DNA from: Ashinkailepas kermadecensis
Lineage: Eukaryota; Arthropoda; Thecostraca; Neolepadidae
Assembly (NCBI GenBank): GCA_034440615.1
Contig: JAOTOM010002902.1
Location: forward strand, 59,290-123,289
Reading direction: 5' to 3'
DNA length: 64,000 nt
Shown here piece by piece: positions 53,052 through 64,000 of this stretch. A program made the position numbers and the translations under genes. The notes under the pieces are model-generated. The model saw only the letters and a list, made by a program, of their open reading frames with translations, did not search any database and was not told the origin of the DNA. Numbering within the stretch: the stretch's first letter is position 1; each line of letters starts with the position of its first letter.

Positions 53052-53395
53052 TTTTTTGTTTTGTTTTTTTGTTTTTTTTGTGCCGAAGCCTCTTGTTCAT
53101 TTCATTTCACATGGACAAGGTAACATACATGGCAGGCAGATATAACATATAAACACTTTCGGAGGTGCTGAAGTTAGTCCCAATTTGTATCCCGCGCGGA
53201 CTAGCGCGAACTTCACCCCTAGCGGCCCGGGTATCGGCCATACGGCGTCATATTACGGGTGCGCGCATGGGGTATCTTGTTCTGGTAGACTTCGTGAACA
53301 ATTTCCACATCCAATAGGTGTACTAGACAGCTTTCAGTGTTATCATAAGATCTTGGTTTGACAGGCCGGTTTTCTTCAGGTTTGGGGCTGAAGAT
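53052..53395 (-). mobile_element. R2-type LINE 3' UTR with A-rich tail at 28S
   Basis: Shares the ATACATG and CAATTTGTATCCCGCGCGG blocks with 27,720-27,780. The 3' end is an A-rich tail (T-rich on plus, 53,051-53,080) abutting the 28S CAAATACC. Confidence 0.75.
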
Positions 53396-53965
53396 GTGGA
53401 CCAACCTCCCCGCCAGTTCAAGGTGATGGACCCGTATGTGACGACGGCTTTGGAGGGATCTATGTTAGCTCGGGCGATAAGGTAGTCTGTGATCTCTCTG
53501 GTGTTGTAATAACTGCTCTTCCTTTTGTAGGCATCTCTGAGGTTGGCATTGTCGGCAAGTATTTGGGTGTCAATTACATTGATCTATTGCCTTTGGTTGC
53601 TACAGTATCTGGTTTTCTGAGTCCAGCTGCGGTCGGGATCTTGGGCTCTTCAGTCACTGAGTATCCCTTGCATCGCAGTCTTCCTGCTATGTAACGAGTG
53701 ATCTTATCGTGACGCATTATCCGGCCAGCAGCTGTTCTCGTACACGTCTGAGAGATGTGAGCTAGGGTTTCCCTTTGCCCGTAGCCAGCGTCGCACAATG
53801 TGGTCCGGACCTCTTGGATTCGGCCAAGCCCGAGCCGTGGGGCTATTGGCAGCAGATTGCCTCTGACGGCTATGGTACCGATGTATTTGGAGCCTCTTTG
53901 GAGGCGCGTGCCTGTATCCACCCACGAGTTTGTACTTGGGATGTTGTTGGCATTTTGCAGGCATT
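53396..53965 (-). mobile_element. R2-type LINE C-terminal part (CCHC, RLE)
   Basis: Minus order: WVDTGTRLQRGSKYIGTIAV, RGNLLPIAPRLGLGRIQEV, CDAGYGQRETLAHISQTC (CCHC with its second Cys replaced by Tyr), RHDKITRYIAGRLRCKGYSV, LRKPDTVATKGN. After a frameshift, the rest of the endonuclease follows (IDTQILADNANLRDAYKRK, YYNTREITDYL) and a WMWKLF end. The 5' side is cut by the satellite. Confidence 0.85.
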
Positions 53966-53969
53966 TTGT

Positions 53970-56900
53970 CTGTGTCTGTGTCTGTCGTTGTGTCGGTTGT
54001 GTATGCAGCGGGTGCCGCGGCAGCGCGTGCCGCGGCAGCGCGTGCCGCGGCAGCAGCGTCGCCGCCTCCCGTCCGGCTGGCGGTGCGCCGTCCTCCCGTC
54101 CGGCTGGCGGTTGCACCGCTCCAGCGGCAGCGTGATAGTTGGCACGCTCCTGAAGGCGACATGATGTCCACCAGTATGTGCGGCTGGCCGCGCGTGCGCG
54201 ACGTCAATGTCGGCGTCGTTGTCGGTGTCGGTGTCTGTGTCTGTGTAGGTAGCGGGTGCCGCGGCAGCGCGTGCTGCGGCAGCGGGTGCCGCGTCGGTGT
54301 CGGTGTCTGTGTCTGTGTAGGCAGCGGGTGCCGCGGCAGCGGGTGCCGCGGCAGCGCGTGCCGCGGTAGCGCGTGCCGCGGCAGCGGGTGGCACAGCGTC
54401 GCCGCCTCCCGTCCGGCTGGCGGTGCGCCGTCCTGCGGGCAGCAGCTAGTTGGCACCGCTCCAGCGGCAGCGTGATAGTTGGCACCGCTCCTGAAGGCGA
54501 CATGATGTCCACCAGTATGTGCGGCTGGCCGCGCGTGCGCGACGTCAATGTCGGTGTCGGTGTCTGTGTCTGTGTAGGTAGCGGGTGCCGCGGCAGCGCG
54601 TGCCGCGGCAGCGCGTGCCGCGGCAGCGCGTGCTGCGGCAGCGGGTGCCGCGTCGGTGTCGGTGTCTGTGTCTGTGTAGGCAGCGGGTGCCGCGGCAGCG
54701 GGTGCCGCGGCAGCGGGTGGCACAGCGTCGCCGCCTCCCGTCCGGCTGGCGGTGCGCCGTCCTGCGGGCGGCAGCTAGTTGGCACCGCTCCAGCGGCAGC
54801 GTGATAGTTGGCACCGCTCCTGAAGGCGACATGATGTCCACCAGTATGTGCGGCTGGCCGCGCGTGCGCGACGTCAATGTCGGTGTCGGTGTCTGTGTCT
54901 GTGTAGGTAGCGGGTGCCGCGGCAGCGCGTGCCGCGGCAGCGCGTGCTGCGGCAGCGGGTGCCGCGTCGGTGTCGGTGTCTGTGTCTGTGTAGGCAGCGG
55001 GTGCCGCGGCAGCGCGTGCCGCGGCAGCGGGTGCCGCGGTAGCGCGTGCCGCGGCAGCGGGTGGCACAGCGTCGCCGCCTCCCGTCCGGCTGGCGGTGCG
55101 CCGTCCTGCGGGCGGCAGCTAGTTGGCACCGCTCCAGCGGCAGCGTGATAGTTGGCACCGCTCCTGAAGGCGACTTGATGTCCACCAGTATGTGCGGCTG
55201 GCCGCGCGTGCGTGACGTCAATGTCGGCGTCGTTGTCGGTGTCGGTGTCGGTGTCTGTGTCGGCAGCGGGTGCCGCGGCAGCGCGTGCCGCGGCCGCGGG
55301 TGCCGCGTCGGTGTCGGTGTCTGTGTCTGTGTAGGCAGCGGGTGCCGCGGCAGCGCGTGCCGCGGCAGCGGGTGCCGCGGCCGCGGCTGGCACAGCGTCG
55401 CCGCCTCCCGTCCGGCTGGCGGTGCGCCGTCCTGCGGGCGGCAGCTGGTTGGCACCGCTCCAGCGGCAGCGTGATAGTTGGCACCGCTCCTGAAGGCGAC
55501 ATGATGTCCACCAGTATGTGCGGCTAGCCGCGCGTGCGCGACGTCAATGTCGGTGTCGGTGTCTGTGTCTGTGTAGGTAGCGGGTGCCGCGGCAGCGCGT
55601 GCCGCGGCAGCGCGTGCTGCGGCAGCGGGTGCCGCGTCGGTGTCGGTGTCTGTGTCTGTGTAGGCAGCGGGTGCCGCGGCAGCGGGTGGCACAGCGTCGC
55701 CGCCTCCCGTCCGGCTGGCGGTGCGCCGTCCTGCGGGCGGCAGCTAGTTGGCACCGCTCCAGCGGCAGCGTGATAGTTGGCACCGCTCCTGAAGGCGACA
55801 TGATGTCCACCAGTATGTGCGGCTGGCCGCGCGTGCGCGACGTCAATGTCGGTGTCGGTGTCTGTGTCTGTGTAGGTAGCGGGTGCCGCGGCAGCGCGTG
55901 CCGCGGCAGCGCGTGCTGCGGCAGCGCGTGCTGCGGCAGCGGGTGCCGCGTCGGTGTCGGTGTCTGTGTCTGTGTAGGCAGCGGGTGCCGCGGCAGCGGG
56001 TGGCACAGCGTCGCCGCCTCCCGTCCGGCTGGCGGTGCGCCGTCCTGCGGGCGGCAGCTAGTTGGCACCGCTCCAGCGGCAGCGTGATAGTTGGCACCGC
56101 TCCTGAAGGCGACATGATGTCCACCAGTATGTGCGGCTGGCCGCGCGTGCGCGACGTCAATGTCGGTGTCGGTGTCTGTGTCTGTGTAGGTAGCGGGTGC
56201 CGCGGCAGCGCGGTGCCGCGGCAGCGCGTGCTGCGGCAGCGGGTGCCGCGTCGGTATCGGTGTCTGTGTCTGTGTAGGCAGCGGGTGCCGCGGCAGCGCG
56301 TGCCGCGGCAGCGGGTGCCGCGGTAGCGCGTGCCGCGGCAGCGGGTGGCACAGCGTCGCCGCCTCCCGTCCGGCTGGCGGTGCGCCGTCCTGCGGGCGGC
56401 AGCTAGTTGGCACCGCTCCAGCGGCAGCGTGATAGTTGGCACCGCTCCTGAAGGCGACATGATGTCCACCAGTATGTGCGGCTGGCCGCGCGTGCGCGAC
56501 GTCAATGTCGGTGTCGGTGTCTGTGTCTGTGTAGGTAGCGGGTGCCGCGGCAGCGCGTGCTGCGGCAGCGGGTGCCGCGTCGGTGTCGGTGTCTGTGTCT
56601 GTGTAGGCAGCGGGTGCCGCGGCAGCGCGTGCCGCGGCAGCGGGTGCCGCGGTAGCGCGTGCCGCGGCAGCGGGTGGCACAGCGTCGCCGCCTCCCGTCC
56701 GGCTGGCGGTGCGCCGTCCTGCGGGCGGCAGCTAGTTGGCACCGCTCCAGCGGCAGCGTGATAGTTGGCACCGCTCCTGAAGGCGACATGATGTCCACCA
56801 GTATGTGCGGCTGGCCGCGCGTGCGCGACGTCAATGTCGGTGTCGGTGTCTTGTCTGTGTAGGTCGCGGGTGCCGCGGCAGCGCGTGCTGCGGCAGCGGG

Positions 56901-59155
56901 TGCCGCGTCGGTGTCGGTGTCTGTGTCTGTGTAGGCAGCGGGTGCCGCGGCAGCGCGTGCCGCGGCAGCGGGTGCCGCGGTAGTGCGTGCCGCGGCAGCG
57001 GGTGGCACAGCGTCGCCGCCTCCCGTCCGGCTGGCGGTGCGCCGTCCTGCGGGCGGCAGCTAGTTGGCACCGCTCCAGCGGCAGCGTGATAGTTGGCACC
57101 GCTCCTGAAGGCGACATGATGTCCACCAGTATGTGCGGCTGGCCGCGCGTGCGCGACGTCAATGTCGGTGTCGGTGTCTGTGTCTGTGTAGGTAGCGGGT
57201 GCCGCGGCAGCGCGTGCCGCGGCAGCGCGTGCTGCGGCAGCGGGTGCCGCGTCGGTGTCGGTGTCTGTGTCTGTGTAGGCAGCGGGTGCCGCGGCAGCGG
57301 GTGGCAAAGCGTCGCCGCCTCCCGTCCGGCTGGCGGTGCGCCGTCCTGCGGGCGGTAGCTAGTTGGCACCGCTCCAGCGGCAGCGTGATAGTTGGCACCG
57401 CTCCTGAAGGCGACATGATATCCACCAGTATGTGCGGCTGGCCGCGCGTGCGCGACGTCAATGTCGGTGTCGGTGTCTGTGTCTGTGTAGGTAGCGGGTG
57501 CCGCGGCAGCGCGTGCCGCGGCAGCGCGTCCTGCGGCAGCGGGTGCCGCGTCGGTGTCGGTGTCTGTGTCTGTGTAGGCAGCGGGTGCCGCGGCAGCGCG
57601 TGCCGCGGCAGCGGGTGCCGCGGCAGCGGGTGGCACAGCGTCGCCGCCTCCCGTCCGGCTGGCGGTGCGCCGTCCTGCGGGCGGCAGCTAGTTGGCACCG
57701 CTCCAGCGGCAGCGTGATAGTTGGCACCGCTCCTGAAGGCGACATGATGTCCACCAGTATGTGCGGCTGGCCGCGCGTGCGCGACGTCAATGTCGGTGTC
57801 GGTGTCTGTGTCTGTGTAGGTAGCGGGTGCCGCGGCAGCGCGTGCCGCGGCAGCGCGTGCTGCGGCAGCGGGTGCCGCGTCGGTGTCGGTGTCTGTGTCT
57901 GTGTAGGCAGCGGGTGCCGCGGCAGCGCGTGCCGCGGCAGCGGGTGCCGCGGTAGCGCGTGCCGCGGCAGCGGGTGGCACAGCGTCGCCGCCTCCCGTCC
58001 GGCTGGCGGTGCGCCGTCCTGCGGGCGGCAGCTAGTTGGCACCGCTCCAGCGGCAGCGTGATAGTTGGCACCGCTCCTGAAGGCGACATGATGTCCACCA
58101 GTATGTGCGGCTGGCCGCGCGTGCGCGACGTCAATGTCGGTGTCGGTGTCTGTGTCTGTGTAGGTAGCGGGTGCCGCGGCAGCGTGCTGCGCGTGTCGGT
58201 GTCGGTGTCTGTGTCTGTGTAGGTAGCGGGTGCCGCGGCAGCGCGTGCCGCGGCAGCGCGTGCTGCGGCAGCGCGTGCTGCGGCAGCGGGTGCCGCGTCG
58301 GTGTCGGTGTCTGTGTCTGTGTAGGCAGCGGGTGCCGCGGCAGCGCGTGCCGCGGCAGCGGGTGCCGCGGTAGCGCGTGCCGCGGCAGCGGGTGGCACAG
58401 CGTCGCCGCCTCCCGTCCGGCTGGCGGTGCGCCGTCCTGCGGGCGGCAGCTAGTTGGCACCGCTCCAGCGGCAGCGTGATAGTTGGCACCGCTCCTGAAG
58501 GCGACATGATGTCCACCAGTATGTGCGGCTGGCCGCGCGTGCGCGACGTCAATGTCGGTGTCGGTGTCTGTGTCTGTGTAGGTAGCGGGTGCCGCGGTGC
58601 GGCAGCGCGTGCCGCGGCAGCGCGTGCCGCGGCAGCGCGTGCTGCGGCAGCGGGTGCCGCGTCGGTGTCGGTGTCTTGTCTGTGTAGGCAGCGGGTGCCG
58701 CGGCAGGTGGCGGCAGCGGGTGCCGCGGCAGCGGGTGGCACAGCGTCGCCGCCTCCCGTCCGGCTGGCGGTGCGCCGTCCTGCGGGCGGCAGCTAGTTGG
58801 CACCGCTCCAGCGGCAGCGTGGTAGTTGGCACCGCTCCTGAAGGCGACATGATGTCCACCAGTATGTGCGGCTGGCCGCGCGTGCGCGACGTCAATGTCG
58901 GTGTCGGTGTCTGTGTCTGTGTAGGTAGCGGGTGCCGCGGCAGCGCGTGCCGCGGCAGCGCGTGCTGCGGCAGCGGGTGCCGCGTCGGTGTCGGTGTCTG
59001 TGTCTGTGTAGGCAGCGGGTGCCGCGGCAGCGCGTGCCGCGGCAGGCGTGCGTGGCGGGTGGCACAGCGTCGCCGCCTCCCGTCCGGCTGGCGGTGCGCC
59101 GTCCTGCGGGCGGCAGCAGAACACAGTCAGCTCACCGTGCGGCGGCCAACCCGAC
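53970..59155. repeat. D-family satellite array, about 15 units of 299-418 bp
   Basis: GAAGGCGACATGATGTCCAC recurs at 54,152, 54,493, 54,822, 55,166 (one mismatch), 55,492, 55,791, 56,105, 56,450, 56,779, 57,107, 57,406, 57,735, 58,079, 58,497 and 58,840. Each unit contains TGCGGCTGGCCGCGCG, GTCGGTGTCTGTGTCTGTG stretches, several 15-bp GCAGCGCGTGCCGCG subrepeats, and a CCGTCCGGCTGGCGGTGCG-type end. Open frames up to 597 codons on minus (Ala-rich, Thr-Asp, His-Arg) and Gly-Cys-Arg frames on plus are by-products. The last unit ends AGCAGAACACAGTCAGCTCA as in copies 1 and 3. Confidence 0.95.
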
Positions 59156-59570
59156 CTGGCGCCACGGGGATGGCACGCACTTGTTAATCAAACGGAACGC
59201 GCCGGTCGTCCAAACGTGCATATTATCTTGTCGGCCTGTCAGCGGGTCGCTAGTTCCTGTTTCCAAACCACTGCAGCTGTGGCAATGCACCACGGCAGCA
59301 AAATGTGTGCTCCGGGCGTGTGACTATTGCCATTGGCTGGCCACACTAATCGGGCCCGATGGGTCGTGTTTCAGCCATCGGCCGACTGGGTACGGCCAGC
59401 CGGGATCGGCAGCGTGGCCGGAGAAACAGCAGCGTGTCGTCACGCGCCACGTCCGCCCCCAAACCACTCGCCACCGTACTGTGTCAAGTACCTGTACGCT
59501 GGCCTACCCGGCTCCTCGAGTCGCCCAACAATACGCAGATCCGCTTGGGTAGGTCTCAGAGTCGCCGGAC
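59156..59570. other. GC-rich unique segment, no recognised gene
   Basis: Open in plus frames (e.g. 59,327-59,604) without any recognised domain. Confidence 0.4.
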
Positions 59571-59735
59571 AACATTTGGCGATATATTTATGACACCAAT
59601 ATGACACCGATATATTTGGTGATACTATTTGGCGATGCACCGATATACGCAATATGACACCGATATATTTGGAGCCTTTTTGGAGGCGCGTTCCTGCATC
59701 CACCCACGATTCCACCGACGAGCCATGTAGTTTCT
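59571..59735 (-). mobile_element. R2-type LINE fragment with short repeats
   Basis: The minus strand reads WVDAGTRLQKGSKYIGVIL, matching the R2 block at ~53,900-53,960. It is followed (minus) by a degenerate repeat of ACCGATATATTTGG/ACACCGATATA. Only ~20 codons of R2 remain. Confidence 0.65.
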
Positions 59736-59807
59736 TTTTGTCTTGTTGAACACATTTTGTATCGAATCAATGAAAGTTTGTTCGCCTCCACGAGCAATGT
59801 CACATTT

Positions 59808-60644
59808 TGTAGGGGAGTTTTCAGGGCCATCCCTGAAGGGGGGAAACTCTTCTGGCACGTTGATAGTTTAGGGTACCTCAGCGTTGGACGATATTTAAGA
59901 CCCCGGTTAAAATCAATGGTTCGAAGCCTTCCATCTCCGAGTTCTGATCTCACATCTCTTGACACGCACTTCCAAAGCCAGCACTTCTATATTGTGCATA
60001 TTAGTCAACGGATAAATGGCCACGAAGATTAGGCATTAATGGTGATTCGATCAGCTTGACAGACAGAGCAACAGTTTCACTTACGATCTCCAACGTACAT
60101 TCTAACCGGTCTTCATTCGCTCTACGCCTTACAAGTTTTCAAGCGGTTACATCTCAGTCACCCATAGCGATTTGCTATCAGCCTCACATACCTCCAGTGG
60201 TGAAGCGGCGGCTGGCCAGGCGGTGGCTGGCCGCCCCCGAGTGGCGTCCTTCCGCCCAGAACGTTCGTCGACAAGAGAATGAGCGCGAGTGAGAGAGTTC
60301 ATCTCCGACCCAGTTACTAAGTAACCTCAGGCAACGCCGTACCACGTGACCAGCTCGCGATTCGTCATAGTCACCTGGTCTGCGCGCGCATTGCCAGGGC
60401 GTCGGCCCGAACAAAGGCTCGCTCTGAACTGGCGTCTAGAGAGCACAATGGCTCTCTCTGAACCCCGTGCACTGTACTGCAGACGGACGCGACATCGCTC
60501 TGAGATATCAGAGACAGACTCTGATCTCAGCGCAACGGTCCCTACGGTGCTGTGTGTGCACATCGGCAGCCTCGCTCGGTCTGGCGTCGCACACGTGGGC
60601 TGTATCAGCATTTCACCGGACGCTGGCGAACCACAACAATCGGC
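59808..60644 (-). mobile_element. LTR (3' LTR of a minus-oriented retroelement), at least 837 bp
   Basis: TGTAGGGGAGTTTTCAGGGC... matches 63,165-64,000 almost perfectly; I counted four differences over the ~837 bp available (one indel, three substitutions). The LTR starts TG on plus; its other end lies somewhere after 60,644 and could not be placed. ORFs inside it are shared by both copies and show no recognised domains. Confidence 0.75.
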
Positions 60645-62891
60645 TGACTGGCAGAGGCTCGGTACTGCAGCCTCTGATCTGGCGACACGGCGCCCGACAC
60701 AATAGCGACACTCGATCACATCACCCACTGGCAACGGCGGCGCGGCGCGCGCCGGGGAGGGGACTGAATGTCTGGGATTTAGATGCCCCAAAACCTAACT
60801 TTGTTACAACACAGCGCAGGTCCAAAATCGCGAATTGAATTCACAGATCAATTCTGGGATCCACTAGACAGATCACGGCCATAACACAATCACACGATGT
60901 GTCAATACCTAAAGTCCTACGAGTGTCATTCGATGCACATTCTAAATTAATACAATTAAAGCCAATTCAAAGTTAAAGTTCCGCCAAGATCGAACATGAA
61001 GAAGTGCTGAATCACCATAGCGTTCGTTGTTCACTGAAGATTCTACCAACAGTGTGGCAGGGAAGGCGAGGCGTCGGCCTGCCCACCTGTGTGTGCCTCT
61101 CGGGCACACTCGAGCATATGCCGCTCAAGTTCTCGAGAGCGCCAGTCGGTCAGGCGCAAGTAGCCTGGCAGGGTGACATGTCAGCGCAGCTCGGGCGGCG
61201 CCAGCTGTGAGCAGGTGTCGCCATGAAGCGCAGCTCCGTTGAGAGGGCCGGTAGTGCTGTAACAGCACGTCTCGATCGCGGTCATCTATCTGTGGCAGAT
61301 TTATAAGTGGTGACGATTTGAACTGCTCTAGCTCAAGCCTGTCGAGGACTATCTCCTGTTGATCAGATGAAGTCAGCTGATGTTCTCTTCACCGGGTGTA
61401 AAGGTAGGAATGGTTAACTTGCTGTGAAGGTCGGAGACAAGACTCTGTTCGCAGGGGCGGATGCAGGTTAAGTGTTTATTTTAGCCACTATCCAAAATTA
61501 ATACAACACTGCACAAGTTATATCTCAATTCACACTAGCATTTTTTTCACTACCCACGTTGTGCCTGTTCCATATAGGGGTCGCTACTTGCGTCAAGTTA
61601 TTCCTAAGTCCCGATAGGTGGCACCACATATGACCTACCGATTTTTTATGTCAGGCGGCGCCATTGGCGTCCGTAACTGTCACCGTAGATGGCGCTATCC
61701 GCGTTCCGGAGTTTCTGTATAGGTGGCGTCACTGTAGGTTGGCACGTCAACTAAAAACACAAGTCCACTCCAAACAAGAGCTCACTATGTGACCTGGACA
61801 GTCAAGGTTCAGCTAAAGATGCAAAGATTTGAGCAATGGGAACGATTTCTACCAAACATTCTCCACAAACATTCGCGTGTCTCACTGGACACCAGGGATC
61901 AGCATGCGTTGCTCTGCCATTGGACTCTCTAAGTCTCGACAGTACTGAGAGGCTTATCGAGCTTCAGTCAGAGCTCTCTCAGGAGCTCAAGCAAACGGCT
62001 TAACCCAAGCTAAGTGGCATACCAACCAAATAACTTCTTAGTGCTCAGGCTACTTAACCATTATTGCACCGAATCCGTATAGGCTGTGACATACTAGTCC
62101 ACCAACCTCTTAGCGCTCAAGTAAATCAAACCATTTTGCACCGTATCCAACATACATACACACAAACATACAGTTCCCAATAATTTTCTGTCATCTGGCC
62201 ACAAGTGTTAACCAAATAAAATAATTATGCCCTGCACTGGCAATAATTCCATTTTCCTCAAATAAAAATACTTAAAATAAATAATCTCCGAAAGCTAAAT
62301 CAATTCTGTAATATTAAATTCCCTTAAAGGCGAATTATTCAAGTCCCAAAATATTTTTATATGACTGTCCTATTTAATTATCAGCTATTCCTATCATTAA
62401 ATTATTTTTATAAGTAGGTACCATCTATTTTTAAAGTACATTGGAGTTCTGTATAATACTACAGTTGGATGTAAGCTTCATTTCAACAATGTTTCATTAC
62501 TCTAAGTTAACCTATGTTTCCATCTTAAATAATTGAGCAACTCATAAAATTAATTAAACTCATTCAAGAATAGTTTGATATTTTCCTCAACCATGAGCTC
62601 GTATCTCGAGCCGTATTTAAATAATACTGTTGGCTGTCGTTTCAACTGATTTAATCAAGTAATAATTTTCCCAAATTATTCATATTTAATCAAGCTACCA
62701 TTTTCCAAAATCATTCCTAAAAAATATCAGGCTTCACTAATTCTATGTTTCAATTTCATATCAGAGTCCACACAATAATTTACTTTGGTATCAGAGTCCA
62801 CACAATAATTTACAAGTATCGCATACGAAGATCAGCAGACCTAAAACGATATTATAAAATTATACAACACTGTTCTAGTAGTGGCCAAAAT
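60645..62891. other. Right part of LTR and internal region, no coding domains seen
   Basis: No RT, integrase or protease motifs in any frame. From 61,500 on the sequence is AT-rich. A 29-bp direct repeat (TATCAGAGTCCACACAATAA...) occurs at ~62,758 and ~62,789. The lack of pol implies a deleted or non-autonomous element. Confidence 0.6.
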
Positions 62892-63107
62892 TCAAAGAGG
62901 TGTTTTGGCAGGATTTCGGGAATGCCCGGACTCACGGTTTTCTGGCTTCAGATGTGAAGATGGCTGTAGCAGTGAATTTCCATTGAAGCCTCTGGCTTCC
63001 TCTGGTACAGCAGTTGCTCCTCTCTGACGATGGCTTCCTGTTTTTGACTCAGGCACCATGATTAGATTCAATCCTGAATTATTGGCAATTTCAGGCAGCG
63101 CTTCCAT
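62892..63107 (-). pseudogene. Possible gag start remnant
   Basis: A 71-codon minus ORF starts 40 bp after the primer-binding-like site, where gag would start. It is Ser/Pro/Asn-rich and has no recognisable gag motif. Placed by position only. Confidence 0.35.
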
Positions 63108-63146
63108 CTCAGGTCACGAACACATCAATTGCAAAAACCACATCCT

Positions 63147-63162
63147 GGGTCACGGATCACCA
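63147..63162 (-). promoter_or_regulatory. tRNA primer-binding-like site
   Basis: On the minus strand the LTR ends ...CTCCCCTACA, followed by AC and then TGGTGATCCGTGACCC. TGG matches the complement of a tRNA CCA end, and the position directly after the LTR is that of a primer-binding site. This fixes the element's orientation as minus. The tRNA was not identified. Confidence 0.7.
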
Positions 63163-63164
63163 GT

Positions 63165-64000
63165 TGTAGGGGAGTTTTCAGGGCCATCCCTGAAGGGGGA
63201 AACTCTTCTGGCACGTTGATAGTTTAGGGTACCTCGGCGTTGGACGATATTTAAGACCCCGGTTAAAATCAATGGTTCGAAGCCTTCCATCTCCGAGTTC
63301 TGATCTCACATCTCTTGACACGCACTTCCAAAGCCAGCACTTCTATATTGTGCATATTAGTCAACGGATAAATGGCCACGAAGATTAGGCATTAATGGTG
63401 ATTCGATCAGCTTGACAGACAGAGCAACAGTTTCACTTACGATCTCCAACGTACATTCTAACCGGTCTTCATTCGCTCTACGCCTTACAAGTATTCAAGC
63501 GGTTACATCTCAGTCACCCATAGCGATTTGCTATCAGCCTCACATACCTCCAGTGGTGAAGCGGCGGCTGGCCAGGCGGTGGCTGGCCGCCCCCGAGTGG
63601 CGTCCTTCCGCCCAGAACGTTCGTCGACAAGAGAATGAGCGCGAGTGAGAGAGTTCATCTCCGACCCAGTTACTAAGTAACCTCAGGCAACGCCGTACCA
63701 CGTGACCAGCTCGCGATTCGTCATAGTCACCTGGTCTGCGCGCGCATTGCCAGGGCGTCGGCCCGAACAAAGGCTCGCTCTGAACTGGCGTCTAGAGAGC
63801 ACAATGGCTCTCTCTGAACCCCGTGCACTGTACTGCAGACGGACGCGACATCGCTCTGAGATATCAGAGACAGACTCTGATCTCAGCGCAACGGTCCCTA
63901 CGGTGCTGTGTGTGCACATCGGCAGCCTCGCTCGGTCTGGCGTCGCACACGTGGGCTGTATCAGCATTTCACCGGACGCTGGCGACCCACAACAATCGGC
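63165..64000 (-). mobile_element. LTR (5' LTR of the minus-oriented retroelement), cut by the window end
   Basis: Partner of 59,808-60,644. The offset is 3,357 bp and the identity above 99 percent by eye, so insertion was recent. The outer end and target duplication lie beyond the window. Confidence 0.75.

Noticed and set aside
54000..59100. Possible CRISPR-like array of repeats and spacers
   Set aside because: The window is eukaryotic, units are ~300 bp and the intervening sequence is itself repeated, not unique spacers.
53574..59552. Many long ORFs (up to 597 codons) on both strands in the satellite
   Set aside because: Low-complexity Ala, Thr-Asp, His-Arg or Gly-Cys-Arg products that overlap on both strands and follow the repeat unit. 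They result from a stop-poor GC-rich tandem repeat.
60056..60838. ORFs in the LTR as host genes
   Set aside because: Duplicated identically at 63,412-63,967 within the LTR copy; no domains on either strand.

Overview
This is nuclear DNA from an animal, most likely an arthropod; a chelicerate such as a tick would fit, but the window alone does not settle the taxon. The evidence is eukaryotic throughout: GT-AG exon-like blocks, a tRNA-derived SINE, microsatellites, Ty3/gypsy, hAT, pogo and TTAA-target DNA elements, I/Jockey-type LINEs, and many copies of an R2-type LINE with pieces of 28S rRNA. No intact host protein-coding gene was found. Most long open frames are repeat artefacts or decayed transposon genes.

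Layout. 0-3.4 kb: a LINE tail and a decayed Ty3/gypsy pol with a candidate 3' LTR. 4.9-5.6 kb: the best host-gene candidate, two perfect GTCACGTGAC boxes followed by three exon-like blocks, then a 38-bp minisatellite to 6.7 kb. 7.0-9.55 kb: a hAT-type element with matching ends and an 8-bp target duplication. 11.8-14 kb: an exon-like block whose second copy is at 47.15-48.2 kb; the first copy carries an 887-bp TTAA-flanked insert and the second is the empty site. 14-15.5 kb: a LINE RNase H tail. 15.5-36.8 kb: R2-type fragments, all on the minus strand, interleaved with repeat families D, B and C and a SINE. 36.8-40 kb: a second copy of the 3.3-kb C repeat. 40.27-44.26 kb: a pogo-like transposon inserted cleanly into a LINE. 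44.3-51.9 kb: more plus-strand LINE tails, one split by a 1.18-kb hAT element. 51.9-54 kb: two R2 pieces separated by 28S rRNA. 54-59.1 kb: a GC-rich satellite of about 15 units. 59.8-64 kb: an LTR element in minus orientation with nearly identical long repeats and a tRNA-primer-like site.

The most informative feature is the R2/28S relationship. At 32,448 the tail of an R2 copy joins 28S sequence at the canonical R2 insertion point. At 52,726 28S sequence from just upstream of that point runs in frame into an R2 zinc-finger ORF. All R2 and 28S pieces point one way and all recognised I/Jockey-type LINE pieces point the other. The locus looks like decayed rDNA or R2-bearing repeats, repeatedly duplicated and invaded, with the D-family satellite grown inside it.
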